23,688 bases of DNA. Origin: a virus. The notes under the pieces were generated by a model. It had not been told where the DNA came from. It made no database searches and saw nothing but the letters and a program-made list of their open reading frames with translations. Below are positions 14,451 to 23,541 of this stretch, piece by piece. Each line of letters starts with the position of its first letter. Position 1 is the stretch's first letter. A program made the translations under genes and the position numbers. The stretch lies in the IMG/VR virus record IMGVR_UViG_3300025168_000682, positions 1-23,688 of that record, one strand, 5' to 3'.

Positions 14451-14864
14451 ATGGACCTGATGAACATTGGTACTACTAAAGAAACTACTGACGTAATTCT
14501 GTACAACCCAGTTAATTCTGAAATCCTCACAAACGAAGATGGGTCAGAGATGACTATAACCGTACATGGGCCTTACTCAAAGAAGTACAAGGTTATTTCC
14601 CATGCTCAACAAAATAGAAGGTTGATGAAGGCTCAACGTACTGGTGGTAAGTTAAACCTTACTGCTGAAGAGATTGAAGCATCAGCATTAGACCTCTTAG
14701 TTAAGTGTGTAGACGGTTGGAATATTACTCTTGGTGGTAAGAAGCCTGACTGTAAAGAAGCTAAAGTCAGAGAAGTCTTCGATACCCTACCTTGGGTACG
14801 TGAGCAGGTAGACGCTGCTCTTGGAGATGCTCAGGCTTTTTTGGACAAGTCAGAGGCGAGTTAG
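14451..14864 (+). CDS. Tail assembly chaperone (gpG-like)
   Basis: The 137-residue product would bind the tape measure protein and recruit tail tube subunits, then leave the mature tail. The N-terminal part is beta-rich (TTDVILYNPVNSEILTNEDG), followed by a helical domain around residues 45-122 with GGKKPDCKEAKVREVF, then LPWVREQVDAAL, as in HK97 gp14-like chaperones. GGAAA lies upstream of ATG 14451. The last codons contain a slippery heptamer (T TTT TTG, 14837-14843), and a -1 shift there joins this frame to the next one. Position between tail tube and tape measure fits. Confidence 0.85.
   Translation: MDLMNIGTTKETTDVILYNPVNSEILTNEDGSEMTITVHGPYSKKYKVISHAQQNRRLMKAQRTGGKLNLTAEEIEASALDLLVKCVDGWNITLGGKKPDCKEAKVREVFDTLPWVREQVDAALGDAQAFLDKSEAS
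14837..14843 (+). promoter_or_regulatory. Programmed -1 ribosomal frameshift site T TTT TTG
   Basis: In the chaperone frame the codons read GCT TTT TTG, so the heptamer fits X XXY YYZ. A -1 slip here continues through GGA CAA GTC without a stop into the frame that ends at 15211. A perfect hairpin (GAGTAC 14867-14872, GTACTC 14878-14883) lies 23 bases downstream and might help pausing, although it is farther away than usual. Confidence 0.85.
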
Positions 14865-15211
14865 AAGAGTACGCTGAGTACTCCTTTAAGATGGGTCGTA
14901 AAGTTCAAGGTAAGACAACTGAACAAGATCATCTCGCCCAAGTAGCAAAACAGTTAGGAAAGACCTTAAGTGATATTGAAGAATCTAATTCACAGGCACT
15001 CTTTCCTGACGTTGCAGCACATTTATGGGCCACCTTCCTTGAGTTACACGATGGTAGAACTTATGGGATGAGTGGCCCTAATCCTATCTCATACGATATA
15101 ATATCTGGTTGGTCTACTATAACTGGTGTTGATTTATCACCGTGGGAACTAAGCACTATAAAGTCTCTGGATAATCTCTGGATTAAGAACGTAAGTGAGG
15201 AAAGTAGCTAA
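14843..15211 (+). CDS. Frameshift extension of the tail assembly chaperone (gpGT-like)
   Basis: After a -1 shift at 14837-14843 translation continues for 122 residues (GQVRGELEEYAEYSFKMGRK and onward), giving a fusion of about 253 residues with the gpG-like part. In lambda the T part of gpGT binds the tail tube protein while the G part binds the tape measure. The extension has helices and ends in NLWIKNVSEESS. An internal ATG at 14891 has no good ribosome binding site, although TTTAAGATG lies there, so independent translation is less likely. The stop overlaps the tape measure start by one base. Confidence 0.82.
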   Translation, partial: GQVRGELEEYAEYSFKMGRKVQGKTTEQDHLAQVAKQLGKTLSDIEESNSQALFPDVAAHLWATFLELHDGRTYGMSGPNPISYDIISGWSTITGVDLSPWELSTIKSLDNLWIKNVSEESS

Positions 15212-18200
15212 TGGCTGATCTTAATCAAGTTGAACTGAAGTTAGTGGTCAAAGAAAAGGGGCTTAAAGAGTCTATCACTGCTGTTAGTAAACTTGAAAGA
15301 GATATTATAAAGGCTACTAAAGCTTTTAATAGTGCTAAAATATCACAAGATAGGTACAATAAAATCCTCTTAGCAGCTAAGAGAGAGTATCAAGCTCTTG
15401 GTGTATCTAGTCAAAAAGCTACTGCTGAAATAAGAAGGTTTGCTGCTGCCCAACTACAAGCAATGGGAAATGTTAATAATACTACAAGTGCTATAAACAA
15501 ACAAACCGCTGCTCAGATGACAGCTACCAAAGCTAATAATAGGATGGGTGTAGTAACTCAGCAAGCTGGTTATCAAGTTGGTGACTTCCTAGTTCAAGTG
15601 CAGTCTGGAACTAATGTGATGGTTGCATTTGGTCAGCAAGCCACTCAACTAGTAGGTGTACTACCTCTTGTAGCTACGCAACTTGGCCTGACTGCAAACA
15701 GAGCTATAGCTATAGCCGCAGGTCTAGGTATAATAATTCCCCTTTTAACTGCTTTTGGGGCTTATTGGTTAAGATCAAGAGAAGCTAATGAGGCTGCTAA
15801 TGATACTTTAAAGGATACTGACGAAATTATTAGAGACTTAAATATTGCTATTAAATCCGCTGACAAAGAATTAAGGCTCTTACATTCTACTTTTACAAAA
15901 ATTACAGAGTTAGTGGTAGTAGATAAAATTTCTGAGCTTCAAGAAGAACTCAAGATTTTAGAAACCGAGCTTCCCAAAATAATAAATAAGTTTAGTGAAA
16001 TTTTTAATGTTAATGGTGAGATAGCCGAACTTAATGCTAAGACAGTTTCTGACACTATCCAAGCTAGAAAAGAAGAGATTGAGATATTAAAAACGACTTT
16101 AGCTAAGTTAATTGCTAAAGAAAATCTACTGGAAATAGAAAAAAGTTATAAAGAACTTTTAGAAGAAATTAATAATATAGAATCAGATACCACAGAAAAA
16201 AATATAGAGTTAAACTCTTCGTTAAGGGAAAGGCAACAGCTTGCCAAAGCTTTCCTTGCTGGCGGCGAAGAAGCAGTAAAAAAAGAAGAACAGTTAATAG
16301 AAAATACTAAGTTAGTAACCGAGCTTCTTAGTGAAAAGTATGACTTTTCTCAAGCTCAAATAGGGGCAATTCTTAAGCAGGTTAAAGTTACTCAAGACTT
16401 AGAGGAAGAAGTAACCAAAGTTGTAAACCAATTACAATTAGCAAAGGAAGCGCAAGAACTATTTTTTGAGAATGTTGAAAAGTCTACAGAAGCAGAGAAA
16501 GAAAGGTCTGAAATCGTTGACGGTATTCTTCAGTCTATTGAAGATGAAAATAATTTAATGCAAGCTCAAATAAAACTGAACAAGTTTACAATTGCGTTTG
16601 GTAAAGATTCTGTAGCATTTAAAACACTGGAAAAAAAACAAGCAAGAGAAGCCTACAAAAACGAACTTCAGCGGAATGGTATACTAGGTAACAACTTAGT
16701 TTTACTTATGAAAGCCCATGATCTTATTTCTGATCAATTAGATGATATAAAGGATATTAACGAAGAAGAGAAAGAATTAGAAGAAACTACAAAAAAAATA
16801 GCAAGAGAGACTAGGAAAGTATCTATAGCTGTAGAAGCTATTGGAAAAGCATATGAATCAGCATTAGGAAGACTTAATTCTTTTGGGGATAGTGTCTCAG
16901 AGAGACTTGCAAAAATAACTGCTTCAAACAAGGCTATTAAATCTGGATTAGATGGGCAGATAGCTGGAGAAATAGCTCTTTTAAAGGTTAGAAGAGACTC
17001 CTTAGCTGTTGAAATTGAAGCTAATGACCCAGAACAAAGAGAGGCAAAAATAAAAGAAATAGACAATATAACCAAATTAATAACAGCTACAGAAGAGCAG
17101 TTAATACTAGGAAAAAAATTAACTGACTCTACAAAAGCCTATGCAAAAGCGTCGGATGATGCTAAAAGGGAAGCAGAAAGATTAGCGCAAGAGCTACAAG
17201 GTCCAGTAGTAGGTGCTATAGGTAGTGTCTCTAATGCCTTTGGGGACTTTATAGCTAGGGGTCTGACAGACTTTAAAGGTTTTGTAGATCAAATTCTATT
17301 CTCCTTTACTAGTATGATAGCACAAATGATTGCTACAGCAGCCAGAAACAAAATCTTACTTAGCATGGGGTTTGGTGGTGCAGGTGCAGCAGGTGTTACA
17401 TCAGCCTTTGCTGGTCCTATGGGCAGTTCTATAGGGGCGTTTGGTGCTGGTGCGGCTGCTGGTACAGGATTTTTAGGTGGTGCTGGTGCCGCACTTTCTG
17501 GTGGTATGGGGAATATCTTTAATATAGGTGGTAATGCTGCTGCTGCTGGTGGTACTATGGCAGCAACAATAGGTGCTGCTATAGTGCCTATACTAGCTGT
17601 AGCTGCTGTAATAGGTTTACTTACTAAGAGGACTAAGACGTTAGACTCAGGGTTAAGAGTAACAGCAGATGGTATGGATACTTTAGTAGAGTCTTTTGCA
17701 AGAACACAAGACTCTAGGTTGTTTGGTCTACTTAAGAGTAAGCCTAAGACTAGGTACTCTGCTGCTGGTTCTGATGTATCTGACCCCCTTACTGGTTCTG
17801 TAGCCGCAATGCAACAGTCAGCTATAGCTGCTGCTGAAGTATTAGGATATACCTCTGCTGCATTTGAGGACTTCTCCTACCAGTTTAAAGTATCACTTAA
17901 GGGGCTGACTGAAGAAGAAGCTGCTCAAAAAGTAACTGAAGAATTAGTTAAGATGGGTGATGCTTTTGCTGCTCTTATACCATCTTTTACTAGCCTAAAC
18001 GAATTACTTGCTACTGCCCAACAGAGGTTTGACCTACAGACTAGGTTATACGCATTGTTAGGTGATCAAGAAGAGCTTCTACTTAGACAGAGGAATGCTG
18101 AAAGAGCAGCTACACATGAGTTAAATCAAGACTTGCTAGAAGCAATTTACACTCTTGAAGACGCTCAAATTGCCTTTAATAAAGCAGATGATGCACTAAA

Positions 18201-19983
18201 AAAAGCTAACGCTTCTGTCGAGGAATATACAAGAACTTTAGAACAGTCTGAAACCACATTAAATAGCCTCTTTGATAGTATCAAGAGATTGATGAAACAG
18301 CAGATGGATGAAGCTAACAGAGCTATTGAAACTGCTTTATCTAACCTAAGATCGGCTATGAAAGCACAGTTGGATGAAGCTCAAGGTGACGTTGCAACTG
18401 CACTAAGTAATCTAAAATCAGCTTTAGGAAGACAACTAAGTGAGGCTGAAGCTGGTGTAGCTGCCGCTGAAGGAGCTTTAGGAAGAGCAGTGTCAGCTAG
18501 GGTAAGTACAATCACAGAGTTGTTTGATGGGATACTTGTAGGTCTTGAGGATAAATTACAAGTGGCTAATACTACCCTAGATGCTTCTAGGGGCGTCTTT
18601 AATTTACTAGATGCAGCAGTAAGGGGCCGTAGCCTTATCTCTGAAACCTCTCAGTTTGCTAGTAGGCAACAAGCTAAAGGTTATATATCGGGTGGTGGTA
18701 CTGACTTAGACATGTTATCAGGTGCATTAGGTACTCTTGGTGAACCTAGTGAAAAATTCTTTAGTTCTTTTACTGACTACGCAAGAGACTTTGCTGACAC
18801 AACAAACATAATAAAACAGGGTAGAGATGCTGCTGAGTTACAACTAACAGCAGACGAGCAAGCTGTACAACTACTTGAGAAACAGGTAGAAGACAACATG
18901 GCCCAAAGAGATTTACAAATAGAACAAACTAATGCCATATTAAAAACAGAAGAAATCATACTTTCTATTGGTGATGCTCAAACAGAGTTACTGGCTGCAC
19001 AAACAACTTATGATCAGGCTCTTAAAGCTAATGAAGATTTACAGGAAACTATTATAACCGTTTCTGACGCAACAGATGAGTTAATAAAAGCACAGGCTAC
19101 TTTAAAAGAAGTCCAAGCTAATCACGATGCTGCTTATGCAAAATACGAAGATTTAGAGGTAATAGAACAAGGTATATTAGAGGCAACGACCTCTCTTGAT
19201 GAAGCATTGCAACACAAAACAGAAGTTGAATCCTTCCAACAAGCTCTTATAGATAAATATCCAGTTCTTAATACAACTATAGAAACTGTGGGTAGTCAAA
19301 TTACTGCTGCGGTTAATGGTATTGCTGCTGCACAACAAGCTGTAGCTTCCGCAACTGCTTCACTTGCATCTGCCCAAGCAGCTCAAGCTTCTGCTCAAGC
19401 AGCCCAAGCTGCTGCCACGCAAGACTTAGCTAATGCCCAAGCTGCTGCTAATGCTGCTGTTAAAGCTGATCCAGTTATTCCTGTAGTAGATGAAGTTGTA
19501 GACGAAGGCTTAAAAATAGTTGAAACCGTAGCTAATACAACCAAAGCTGGTGGGTTCTTAGGGTTAGGTAGAACTGACATAGCTTCTTACGTTGTTTTAT
19601 CAGATGGTCAAAAAGTTTATTCAGACACTGGTTCTGCTTTAAACACCTCAGAAGAAGTTGCTCAGGCTACAGCAAGGGCAGAAGAAATTATAGCTAATAG
19701 TAAGAAGTATGCTAAGGGTGGTTATCACTCTGGTGGTCTTCGTATGGTTGGTGAGAGTGGACCTGAGCTAGAGGCAACTGGCCCATCAAGGATTTATAGT
19801 AACAAAGACACAATAAGTATGTTGAGTGGTGGTAATGGTGATCTAGTTTCTGAGATACGCGGTCTAAGATCAGAAGTTTCAGACTTAAAACGACTGCAAA
19901 CAGTTAATGGTAAATACGTTAAACGTGATTATGATATTCAACGTAAGTGGGATAACGATGGTCTGCCAGCTACAAGGACATAA
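15211..19983 (+). CDS. Tail tape measure protein, 1590 aa
   Basis: This largest gene sets the tail length and helps DNA cross the host envelope. The N-terminus is helical (LERDIIKATKAFNSAKISQD). Residues about 164-186 (AIAIAAGLGIIIPLLTAFGA) form a membrane-type segment. Residues 190-700 are long charged coiled-coil helices. Residues 719-807 are Gly/Ala-rich and end in AATIGAAIVPILAVAAVIGL. Residues 1029-1094 hold three consecutive 22-residue units (KQQMDEANRAIETALSNLRS type). Residues 1371-1418 are rich in Ala and Gln. The C-terminus contains YHSGGLRMVGESGPELEATG (residues 1502-1521), the signature of many tape measures. No peptidase or lysozyme motif is apparent. At about 0.15 nm per residue the tail would be roughly 240 nm. 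Confidence 0.95.
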   Translation: MADLNQVELKLVVKEKGLKESITAVSKLERDIIKATKAFNSAKISQDRYNKILLAAKREYQALGVSSQKATAEIRRFAAAQLQAMGNVNNTTSAINKQTAAQMTATKANNRMGVVTQQAGYQVGDFLVQVQSGTNVMVAFGQQATQLVGVLPLVATQLGLTANRAIAIAAGLGIIIPLLTAFGAYWLRSREANEAANDTLKDTDEIIRDLNIAIKSADKELRLLHSTFTKITELVVVDKISELQEELKILETELPKIINKFSEIFNVNGEIAELNAKTVSDTIQARKEEIEILKTTLAKLIAKENLLEIEKSYKELLEEINNIESDTTEKNIELNSSLRERQQLAKAFLAGGEEAVKKEEQLIENTKLVTELLSEKYDFSQAQIGAILKQVKVTQDLEEEVTKVVNQLQLAKEAQELFFENVEKSTEAEKERSEIVDGILQSIEDENNLMQAQIKLNKFTIAFGKDSVAFKTLEKKQAREAYKNELQRNGILGNNLVLLMKAHDLISDQLDDIKDINEEEKELEETTKKIARETRKVSIAVEAIGKAYESALGRLNSFGDSVSERLAKITASNKAIKSGLDGQIAGEIALLKVRRDSLAVEIEANDPEQREAKIKEIDNITKLITATEEQLILGKKLTDSTKAYAKASDDAKREAERLAQELQGPVVGAIGSVSNAFGDFIARGLTDFKGFVDQILFSFTSMIAQMIATAARNKILLSMGFGGAGAAGVTSAFAGPMGSSIGAFGAGAAAGTGFLGGAGAALSGGMGNIFNIGGNAAAAGGTMAATIGAAIVPILAVAAVIGLLTKRTKTLDSGLRVTADGMDTLVESFARTQDSRLFGLLKSKPKTRYSAAGSDVSDPLTGSVAAMQQSAIAAAEVLGYTSAAFEDFSYQFKVSLKGLTEEEAAQKVTEELVKMGDAFAALIPSFTSLNELLATAQQRFDLQTRLYALLGDQEELLLRQRNAERAATHELNQDLLEAIYTLEDAQIAFNKADDALKKANASVEEYTRTLEQSETTLNSLFDSIKRLMKQQMDEANRAIETALSNLRSAMKAQLDEAQGDVATALSNLKSALGRQLSEAEAGVAAAEGALGRAVSARVSTITELFDGILVGLEDKLQVANTTLDASRGVFNLLDAAVRGRSLISETSQFASRQQAKGYISGGGTDLDMLSGALGTLGEPSEKFFSSFTDYARDFADTTNIIKQGRDAAELQLTADEQAVQLLEKQVEDNMAQRDLQIEQTNAILKTEEIILSIGDAQTELLAAQTTYDQALKANEDLQETIITVSDATDELIKAQATLKEVQANHDAAYAKYEDLEVIEQGILEATTSLDEALQHKTEVESFQQALIDKYPVLNTTIETVGSQITAAVNGIAAAQQAVASATASLASAQAAQASAQAAQAAATQDLANAQAAANAAVKADPVIPVVDEVVDEGLKIVETVANTTKAGGFLGLGRTDIASYVVLSDGQKVYSDTGSALNTSEEVAQATARAEEIIANSKKYAKGGYHSGGLRMVGESGPELEATGPSRIYSNKDTISMLSGGNGDLVSEIRGLRSEVSDLKRLQTVNGKYVKRDYDIQRKWDNDGLPATRT
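18295..18492 (+). repeat. Three tandem 22-residue units inside the tape measure gene
   Basis: Units of 66 bases at 18295-18360, 18361-18426 and 18427-18492 encode KQQMDEANRAIETALSNLRS (plus AM), KAQLDEAQGDVATALSNLKS (plus AL) and GRQLSEAEAGVAAAEGALGR (plus AV). The first two are closely related and the third is more diverged. The phase fits an alpha-helical coil (two 11-residue turns). Confidence 0.75.
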
Positions 19984-19985
19984 GT

Positions 19986-20894
19986 ATGCAGCTAATTAAG
20001 CCAGTAACTGTAACAAACAGTATACTCACTGCTAGTAATGTAGCTGAAGCTGATTACGCTGCGTGGTCTTCTTCTAGTACTTACGCTGATGGTGATAAAG
20101 TCATTGTCGTTGGTACTACTCATAAAGTTTATGAAAGCTTGGTTAATGGAAACAATAACAATAACCCAGTAACTGATGACGGTAATAAGTGGCTTACCCT
20201 TGGGGCCACTAATAGGTGGAAAGCCTTCGATCAGAAGATCAGTGATCCAGTAACAAATGCAAATAGCATACAGTACACTCTAACTGATCCTAATTCTAAT
20301 GTTACTTCTATAGCTCTGTTTAACCTAAAGGGCATCTCAGCTAATGTAACTGTAACTGATAGTGTCGATGGTCAAGTGTATAACACTACAGTCTCTCTTA
20401 CTGACAACAGAAACATTATTGATTGGTTTACCTATTTCTTTGAAGAACAAGTTCAGAAAGAAGAAGCTCAGTTCCTAGATTTACCCCCATACCTTGGGTC
20501 AAGTGTTGTAGTTACTGTGACACAAACTACTGGTTTAACTGCTCAGTTAGGTCAGCTTGTATTGGGCTTCCTAAGCGGATTAGGAACAACGACATATGGT
20601 ACAGCTATTAGTATCGAAGACTTCTCACGCAAAGAGACTGACGCATTTGGTAACTTTATTATTGTGCAAAGAAATTTTGCTCAACTAGCTGACTATGATG
20701 TACAGTTTGAAACACAGAACGCAAGAAAAATACAGAAAACATTGGCAGGTTTTAGGGCTACCCCAATTGTTTATATAGGTTCAGCAGATACGTCCTATGG
20801 TACTACCGTATATGGCTTCTACAGAAGGTTTGACCTAACACTAGAAGGACCATCTTTATCATTTGGCGCAATCGAAGTAGAAGGTTTAACATAA
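19986..20894 (+). CDS. Minor tail protein with N-terminal carbohydrate-binding-like module, 302 aa
   Basis: The start lies two bases after the tape measure stop. Residues about 24-82 contain AAWSSSSTYADGDKVIVVGT, HKVYESLVNGN and WLTLGATNRWKAFD, with aromatic residues Trp27, Tyr33, Tyr49, Trp69 and Trp78. This is the layout of a CBM5/12-like chitin- or glycan-binding module (A-W-x3-T/S-x-Y-x2-G-D-x-V). The remainder is beta-rich and contains DFSRKETDAFGNFIIVQRNF and a late FYRRFDLTLEG segment, as in distal tail or tail-tip proteins. It directly follows the tape measure, where the distal tail gene usually lies. Its role in the tail tip is inferred. Confidence 0.72.
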   Translation: MQLIKPVTVTNSILTASNVAEADYAAWSSSSTYADGDKVIVVGTTHKVYESLVNGNNNNNPVTDDGNKWLTLGATNRWKAFDQKISDPVTNANSIQYTLTDPNSNVTSIALFNLKGISANVTVTDSVDGQVYNTTVSLTDNRNIIDWFTYFFEEQVQKEEAQFLDLPPYLGSSVVVTVTQTTGLTAQLGQLVLGFLSGLGTTTYGTAISIEDFSRKETDAFGNFIIVQRNFAQLADYDVQFETQNARKIQKTLAGFRATPIVYIGSADTSYGTTVYGFYRRFDLTLEGPSLSFGAIEVEGLT

Positions 20895-20895
20895 C

Positions 20896-21357
20896 ATGTC
20901 ATACCCACCAATATCTAGCTTACCCACCCCACCCAGCAGACAAGAACCCTCAACATTTTCTGACAGGGGGGATGCTTTCTTAGGGGCTTTACCTACATTT
21001 CAAACTCAAGTAAATGCCTCTGGTGTTTATATAGACAGCAAGGCTGCTGAAGTAGATACTGACGCTACTACATCTACTACACAAGCTGGTATAGCTACCA
21101 CACAAGCAACTAATGCAGCTAACAGTGCTACTGCTGCTGCTAACTCTGCTGGCTCTGCTGGAGGCGTGCAATGGGTTTCTGGTACTGCCTACGCTGTGGG
21201 AACCGTAGTTTTCTCACCTATAGACTTTCAGAACTACAGAGCTATACAAACCACATCAGGAACAACTGATCCTTCCGTAGACACTACAAACTGGGTAATA
21301 CTGGGATCATCATTTACAACAGGCAAAGCCATTGCTATTGCCATGATTTTTGGATAG
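20896..21357 (+). CDS. Small tail fibre-like protein with carbohydrate-binding-like module, 153 aa
   Basis: The N-terminus YPPISSLPTPPSRQEPSTFS is a recurrent virion-attachment segment in marine phage tail proteins. It is followed by a Thr/Ala-rich helix (residues 55-88, TQAGIATTQATNAANSATAA). A second module has W93, Y99, Y114 and W133 (VQWVSGTAYAVGTVVFSPID) in a CBM5/12-like arrangement. The C-terminus (GKAIAIAMIFG) is hydrophobic. The domain order suggests a trimeric coiled-coil stalk with a small glycan-binding head. It begins one base after the preceding stop. Confidence 0.7.
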   Translation: MSYPPISSLPTPPSRQEPSTFSDRGDAFLGALPTFQTQVNASGVYIDSKAAEVDTDATTSTTQAGIATTQATNAANSATAAANSAGSAGGVQWVSGTAYAVGTVVFSPIDFQNYRAIQTTSGTTDPSVDTTNWVILGSSFTTGKAIAIAMIFG

Positions 21358-21370
21358 TAAGGAGTAAAAC

Positions 21371-21766
21371 ATGGCTAACCCAAATATTGTCAGTGTAACA
21401 AGTATTGTTGGGGGTAACTTAGGTTTTAATTTAACCGCAACTGCAACAGCAACACTTATTACAGTAGATTCAAATAAACTCTTAAAAATAAATAAAATAA
21501 CAGTTGCAAATGTTGATGCTACAAGTGCAGCAACTGTAGATTTGTTTGTGGATGGTTTAACAACTGCTGGGGCGGCTGGTATCACGCCAACTGGCGCAGA
21601 TGCAACAGTTTATCTAGCAAAAACAATTAGTGTTCCATCAGATACCACCTTAGTTCTTGTAGACTCTCCTATATATTTAATGGAGGGAGATATTTTAAAG
21701 GGTGGTGCTAGTGCTGCTGGTGATCTAGACTTATTTGTATCTTATGAAATAATAGATGACGCATAG
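21371..21766 (+). CDS. Beta-rich tail structural protein, 131 aa
   Basis: AAGGAG lies 7-8 bases upstream of ATG 21371. The protein starts MANPNIVSVTSIVGGNLGFN and shows alternating strands (TATATATLITVDSNKLLKIN; TVDLFVDGLTTAGAAG; VYLAKTISVPSDTTLVLVDS). Proteins with the MANPNIVxVTSI start are frequent in marine phage tail regions without a known function. The fold looks like a beta-sandwich; no membrane or enzyme motif is visible. Its place between glycan-binding-like and propeller proteins suggests a fibre connector. Confidence 0.7.
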   Translation: MANPNIVSVTSIVGGNLGFNLTATATATLITVDSNKLLKINKITVANVDATSAATVDLFVDGLTTAGAAGITPTGADATVYLAKTISVPSDTTLVLVDSPIYLMEGDILKGGASAAGDLDLFVSYEIIDDA

Positions 21767-21774
21767 GATTGGCA

Positions 21775-23280
21775 ATGAAGTATGTTGGAAACGTCCAATC
21801 ACAAGCTAATGCAGAAGTATTTGCTGTAGCATCAGGTGCTATTGGCACGGACAAAACCTGTATTGTTAATAGCGATGGGACTGTTAGTGTTGTTGGAAAT
21901 ACTTCAATAAATGCTGCTGTAGGCACGGCGGTTGTTTTTGAGTCAGGCGTTACCACTTGGATGGGCGTAACGTATGACAGCAATTCAGATAGAATCGTAG
22001 TTGTTTATACCGATGAGGGTAATAGTTATTATGGAAAAGCCGTTGTAGGCCAAGTCACGGCAGGAAATAACTCTATAAGTTTTGGAACCCCTGTAGTTTA
22101 TCTAAGCGCACAGACAAGCAACTCATGTGCTACCTTTGATAGCAGCAATAATAAAGTTGTTGTTTCATACGTTCGGACTAGCGACAACGCTGCTTATTCA
22201 AGTGTAGCAACAGTTGACCCCTCCGATAATTCTATAAGTTTTGGCACTGCTGTACAATTTGAATCAGAGTCTAGCGCATATGTATCAACCACCTTTGATA
22301 GTAATTCTAATAAGGTTGTTGTGATATACGGAAACGCCGTTGATGAGCATAGTGGTCAGTCCAGAGTTGGAACTGTCTCAGGAACAGGCATCAGCTTTGG
22401 AACGAGAGCTACTTTTCAAGTTTGTTCTGGCGGTAATGGTATCTACGGCACAAGTTGCGCCTTCGACTCCACAGCTAATAAAGTTCTTATTTTATACTCT
22501 AACAGAGATGACAGTAATAAACTAAAAGTTGTAGTTTCAACAGTATCTGGAACAGATATTTCCTTCGGCTCTCCTGTTGAAATTAGTGGAGATGCTTCGG
22601 AAACTACTCGTAACACAATAACATTTGATAGCACTAATAACAGGGCTGTGGTTGCCTACACGGATACTGGAAATACAAATAAGGGTACAGCAGCGGTGGG
22701 TACAGTGTCAGGTACGACCATTTCGTTCGGAACTCCTGTTGTTTTTGCAGATATGCAAACTGCAACAGATTTTAAGGGGCCACAAATAACATTTGACGCC
22801 AGTGTTGGCAAAGTGGCTGTACAAGTTCAAGTGTATGACGGAAATACCTCACACGGAAGAATGTATTCTGCAACAGTTGATCCCTCCGATAACTCCATTT
22901 CTTTTGACACACATGTAGTCTTTGATACTTCTGAAGTTAATGGGCTTGGGATAACCTACGATAGTACGTCAGAAAAAGTAGTTATGATTTGGGCTGACGT
23001 AGGTTCCAGCAACCAAGGAACAGCCAGCGTAGCACAGCTATCTGGGTCTGTTCCAAACCTCACCTCAGAGAACTACATTGGCATTTCCAATGCAGCCTAC
23101 GCCGACACGCAGACCGCCACGATTCAAGCTGGTGGTGCAGTCAACACTGGGCAGTCGAGCCTGACAATAGGCCAACAGTATTTCGTACAAACAGATGGAA
23201 CGATTGGCACAACAGCAGCCACCCCCTCAGTAATTGCAGGGACAGCAGTCTCTGCCACAGATTTAATCGTGAAAGGATAG
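21775..23280 (+). CDS. Seven-bladed beta-propeller tail protein, candidate receptor-binding protein, 501 aa
   Basis: I chose ATG 21775, 6 bases inside an alternative TTG start, because AGGA lies upstream. Residues 1-45 (VFAVASGAIGTDKTCIVNSD) form a head module. Residues 48-428 contain exactly seven repeats of about 55 residues, each with a strand such as TTFDSNSNKVVVIY and then VGTVSGTxISFGTPVVF. The Asp of the xFDS motif lies at residues 68, 122, 175, 231, 285, 341 and 396. This predicts a seven-bladed propeller. The last 73 residues (LTSENYIGISNAAYADTQTA and on) are a separate module found at the end of marine phage fibre proteins, finishing LIVKG. No enzyme motif is seen, so a host-binding role is the best guess. 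Its first 40 residues are related to the next but one gene. Confidence 0.82.
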   Translation: MKYVGNVQSQANAEVFAVASGAIGTDKTCIVNSDGTVSVVGNTSINAAVGTAVVFESGVTTWMGVTYDSNSDRIVVVYTDEGNSYYGKAVVGQVTAGNNSISFGTPVVYLSAQTSNSCATFDSSNNKVVVSYVRTSDNAAYSSVATVDPSDNSISFGTAVQFESESSAYVSTTFDSNSNKVVVIYGNAVDEHSGQSRVGTVSGTGISFGTRATFQVCSGGNGIYGTSCAFDSTANKVLILYSNRDDSNKLKVVVSTVSGTDISFGSPVEISGDASETTRNTITFDSTNNRAVVAYTDTGNTNKGTAAVGTVSGTTISFGTPVVFADMQTATDFKGPQITFDASVGKVAVQVQVYDGNTSHGRMYSATVDPSDNSISFDTHVVFDTSEVNGLGITYDSTSEKVVMIWADVGSSNQGTASVAQLSGSVPNLTSENYIGISNAAYADTQTATIQAGGAVNTGQSSLTIGQQYFVQTDGTIGTTAATPSVIAGTAVSATDLIVKG

Positions 23281-23283
23281 ACG

Positions 23284-23538
23284 ATGAAAACGATAGTCGA
23301 AACTTCTACAAAGTTAAGCAAGTATCTCTTGGCTGACAATGTAGCTCTAACAGAAACAACAGAGAACATTACGGTTGGTGATCCAGCCCAGTTCATCATT
23401 GGTGATCTTAACAGCACCAACACAACAGTCACCTTAAACGTAACCAATGCCCCTAGTGATTGGACAGGTAACAAGTACAAGTTCGACAGCGGCACATGGT
23501 CAGCGAACCCTGATTGGGTAGAGCCAGAAGAGGACTAA
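23284..23538 (+). CDS. Small tail-associated protein, 84 aa
   Basis: ATG 23284 follows the propeller stop by three bases. The start MKTIVETSTKLSKYLLADNV is a conserved opening in marine phage genes that follow fibre genes. Then comes a strand-rich centre (ITVGDPAQFIIGDLNSTN) and an ending with aromatic residues (WTGNKYKFDSGTWSANPDWV) and acidic tail EPEED. The family is widespread but to my knowledge uncharacterised. A fibre accessory or attachment protein is plausible from its position. Confidence 0.75.
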   Translation: MKTIVETSTKLSKYLLADNVALTETTENITVGDPAQFIIGDLNSTNTTVTLNVTNAPSDWTGNKYKFDSGTWSANPDWVEPEED

Positions 23539-23541
23539 ACA

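Noticed and set aside
14891-15211. Independent gene starting at ATG 14891
   Set aside because: The frame is open upstream to the T TTT TTG slip site and the gene order is that of gpG/gpGT, so it is better read as a frameshift extension.
23124-23495. 123-residue open frame on the minus strand under the propeller and 84-aa genes
   Set aside because: Opposite two convincing coding frames, with no supported start; hydrophobic composition is explained by the reverse of Thr/Ser-rich codons.
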